From Acidobacteriaceae bacterium (GTDB taxonomy: Bacteria; Acidobacteriota; Terriglobia; Terriglobales; Acidobacteriaceae), in the NCBI GenBank assembly GCA_030040115.1, contig JASHUH010000426.1, forward strand, positions 1-6,036: a stretch of DNA of 6,036 nucleotides, written 5' to 3'. Positions 5,032 through 6,036 of this stretch are shown in pieces. Both the position numbers and the translations under genes were made by a program. Each line of letters begins with the position of its first letter. Within the stretch, counting starts at the first letter, position 1. The notes below the pieces were generated by a model. The model ran no database searches and was not told where the DNA came from. It saw only the letters and a program-made list of their open reading frames with translations.

Positions 5032-6036
5032 GCGCAGCAAACGGCAACGGGGCGCGGCCGGCCGCGATGGCGGTCGAGAAGATCGTGAAGCGCTATGGCG
5101 ACTTCGAAGCGGTGAAAGGCATCAGCTTCGACGTGGCCGAGGGCGAGATCTTCGGCCTGCTGGGGCCGAACGGCGCGGGCAAGAGCACGCTGATCCGCAT
5201 GATGACCACGCTGATCCCGGTGACCGCCGGCAAAGCCGTGGTGGCGGGGCACGACGTGAGCAAGGATCCGGACGCGGTGCGGCGGCTGATTGGCGTGATT
5301 CCCCAGGCGCTGACCAGCGACCCGGATTTGACCGTCGAAGAGAACATATTGATTTACGCCAAGCTCTACAGCGTGCCGCGCGCACAGCGGGAAAGGAACA
5401 TCGCCGAAGTGCTGGAAGCCGTGGACCTGACCAAGTGGCGCGCGGCGCAGACCAAGACGCTTTCCGGCGGCATGCGGCGCAGGCTGGAGATTGCGCGCGG
5501 TCTGGTGCACGATCCGCGGATCTTTTTTCTCGATGAGCCGACCACGGGGCTGGATCCGGTTTCGCGCATTGCGGTGTGGGAAATGCTGAACAACCTGAAG
5601 GCCAGGCGTAACCTGACCATCCTGCTCACCACGCACTACATGGAAGAGGCCGACAAGCTGTGCGACCGCATCGCCATTGTGGATCACGGCAAGCTGGTGG
5701 CGCTGGGGACGCCGGCGGAGCTGAAGAACAGCGTGGAAGGCTCGAACGTGGTCGAAGTTCAATTTAATGGGGAACCGGAGGATTGGCAGGCGCGCCTCGA
5801 AGGACTGGAGGGCGTGACCAGCGTGCAATCGGAGAGCGGAGGGTTTTACCGCCTGATCACGTCGTCCGGCTCCAAAACCACGCTGGAACTGGTGGAGATG
5901 GCGGCTGAAGCGGGAGTGGGACTGAGCTCATTAAGCGTGCAAAACACCACGCTCGACGATGTGTTTGTCCACTATACGGGGCGGCAATTGCGCGACGAGC
6001 AGGTGAAGGCGCCGCTGGCCTCATGGGCCTTGATGC
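5028..6036 (+). CDS. ABC-2 type exporter ATPase, DrrA-like, 3' end beyond the window
   Basis: The frame is open from TTG 5028 to the right edge, 336 codons with no stop. This is the cytoplasmic motor of the exporter. Numbered from the TTG start, it shows Walker A at 46-54 (Gly-Pro-Asn-Gly-Ala-Gly-Lys-Ser-Thr), Q-loop Gln93, signature Leu-Ser-Gly-Gly-Met at 145-149, Walker B with Phe-Phe-Leu-Asp-Glu-Pro at 166-171, D-loop Gly-Leu-Asp-Pro at 174-177 and switch His203, so it should be catalytically competent. Residues 240-322 fit the C-terminal regulatory domain common in DrrA-type ATPases, ending in Asp-Asp-Val-Phe and Thr-Gly-Arg-Gln-Leu-Arg-Asp. There is one nucleotide-binding domain, unlike E. 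coli YbhF, which has two fused. TTG 5028 overlaps the previous TGA by 4 nt. ATG 5067, 13 codons later, is a possible alternative and loses no domain. The partner permease should follow outside the window. Confidence 0.92.
   Translation, partial: MSAANGNGARPAAMAVEKIVKRYGDFEAVKGISFDVAEGEIFGLLGPNGAGKSTLIRMMTTLIPVTAGKAVVAGHDVSKDPDAVRRLIGVIPQALTSDPDLTVEENILIYAKLYSVPRAQRERNIAEVLEAVDLTKWRAAQTKTLSGGMRRRLEIARGLVHDPRIFFLDEPTTGLDPVSRIAVWEMLNNLKARRNLTILLTTHYMEEADKLCDRIAIVDHGKLVALGTPAELKNSVEGSNVVEVQFNGEPEDWQARLEGLEGVTSVQSESGGFYRLITSSGSKTTLELVEMAAEAGVGLSSLSVQNTTLDDVFVHYTGRQLRDEQVKAPLASWALM

Noticed and set aside
4998..5828. 276-codon open frame on the minus strand opposite the ATPase gene
   Set aside because: It is in mirrored register to the ATPase gene, which carries all ABC motifs. 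The minus frame shows no domain.
5028..6036. Pairing of this ATPase with the ADOP permease as a MacB-like pump
   Set aside because: The ATPase has the DrrA-type C-terminal domain and operon position of ABC-2 exporters, and the ADOP gene is on the opposite strand outside the operon. The sequence gives no direct support for the pairing.

Overview
The window is GC-rich bacterial chromosomal DNA. It most likely comes from an acidobacterium (Terriglobia-like) or a close relative. The best evidence is the large minus-strand gene, a member of the ADOP family ('acidobacterial duplicated orphan permease'), which is greatly expanded in that phylum. A membrane fusion protein carrying a TolC-docking signature indicates a diderm cell. 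No mobile element, CRISPR array, tRNA or rRNA is visible. The assignment to a phylum is an inference from gene family, not from a marker gene.

Layout. (1) Positions 1-255, plus strand: the last 84 codons of an enolase-superfamily acid-sugar dehydratase of the D-galactonate dehydratase / mandelate racemase type. (2) Positions 256-321: a short convergent intergenic gap holding only a weak dyad. (3) Positions 322-3063, minus strand: a complete 913-residue ADOP permease with two MacB/FtsX-like halves. (4) Positions 3064-3226: a 163-bp divergent control region with candidate back-to-back promoters, a G-run direct repeat, a GC-rich hairpin, and a clear TetR-type palindrome lying against the next start codon. 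(5) Positions 3227 to the right edge, plus strand: a tightly packed operon of a TetR-family repressor, a HlyD/YbhG-type membrane fusion protein and an ABC-2 (DrrA-like) ATPase that runs off the window. Successive genes overlap by 4 nt.

How the parts fit. The order TetR - membrane fusion protein - ABC ATPase resembles the start of the E. coli cecR-ybhG-ybhF-ybhS-ybhR operon, a drug-efflux ABC system, so ABC-2 permease genes are expected just beyond the right edge. The likely model is this: the repressor binds the palindrome over its own promoter and shuts the operon off until an unknown ligand releases it. The ATPase then powers an inner-membrane permease, and the fusion protein links that permease to a TolC-like outer-membrane channel. 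The ADOP permease is transcribed away from the same control region and has no MacB-type ATPase beside it; whether the same repressor controls it is open.

I see no evidence of a wholly new system. The points most worth checking are the operator and start-codon architecture of the repressor gene, and the divergent pairing of an orphan permease with an efflux operon.
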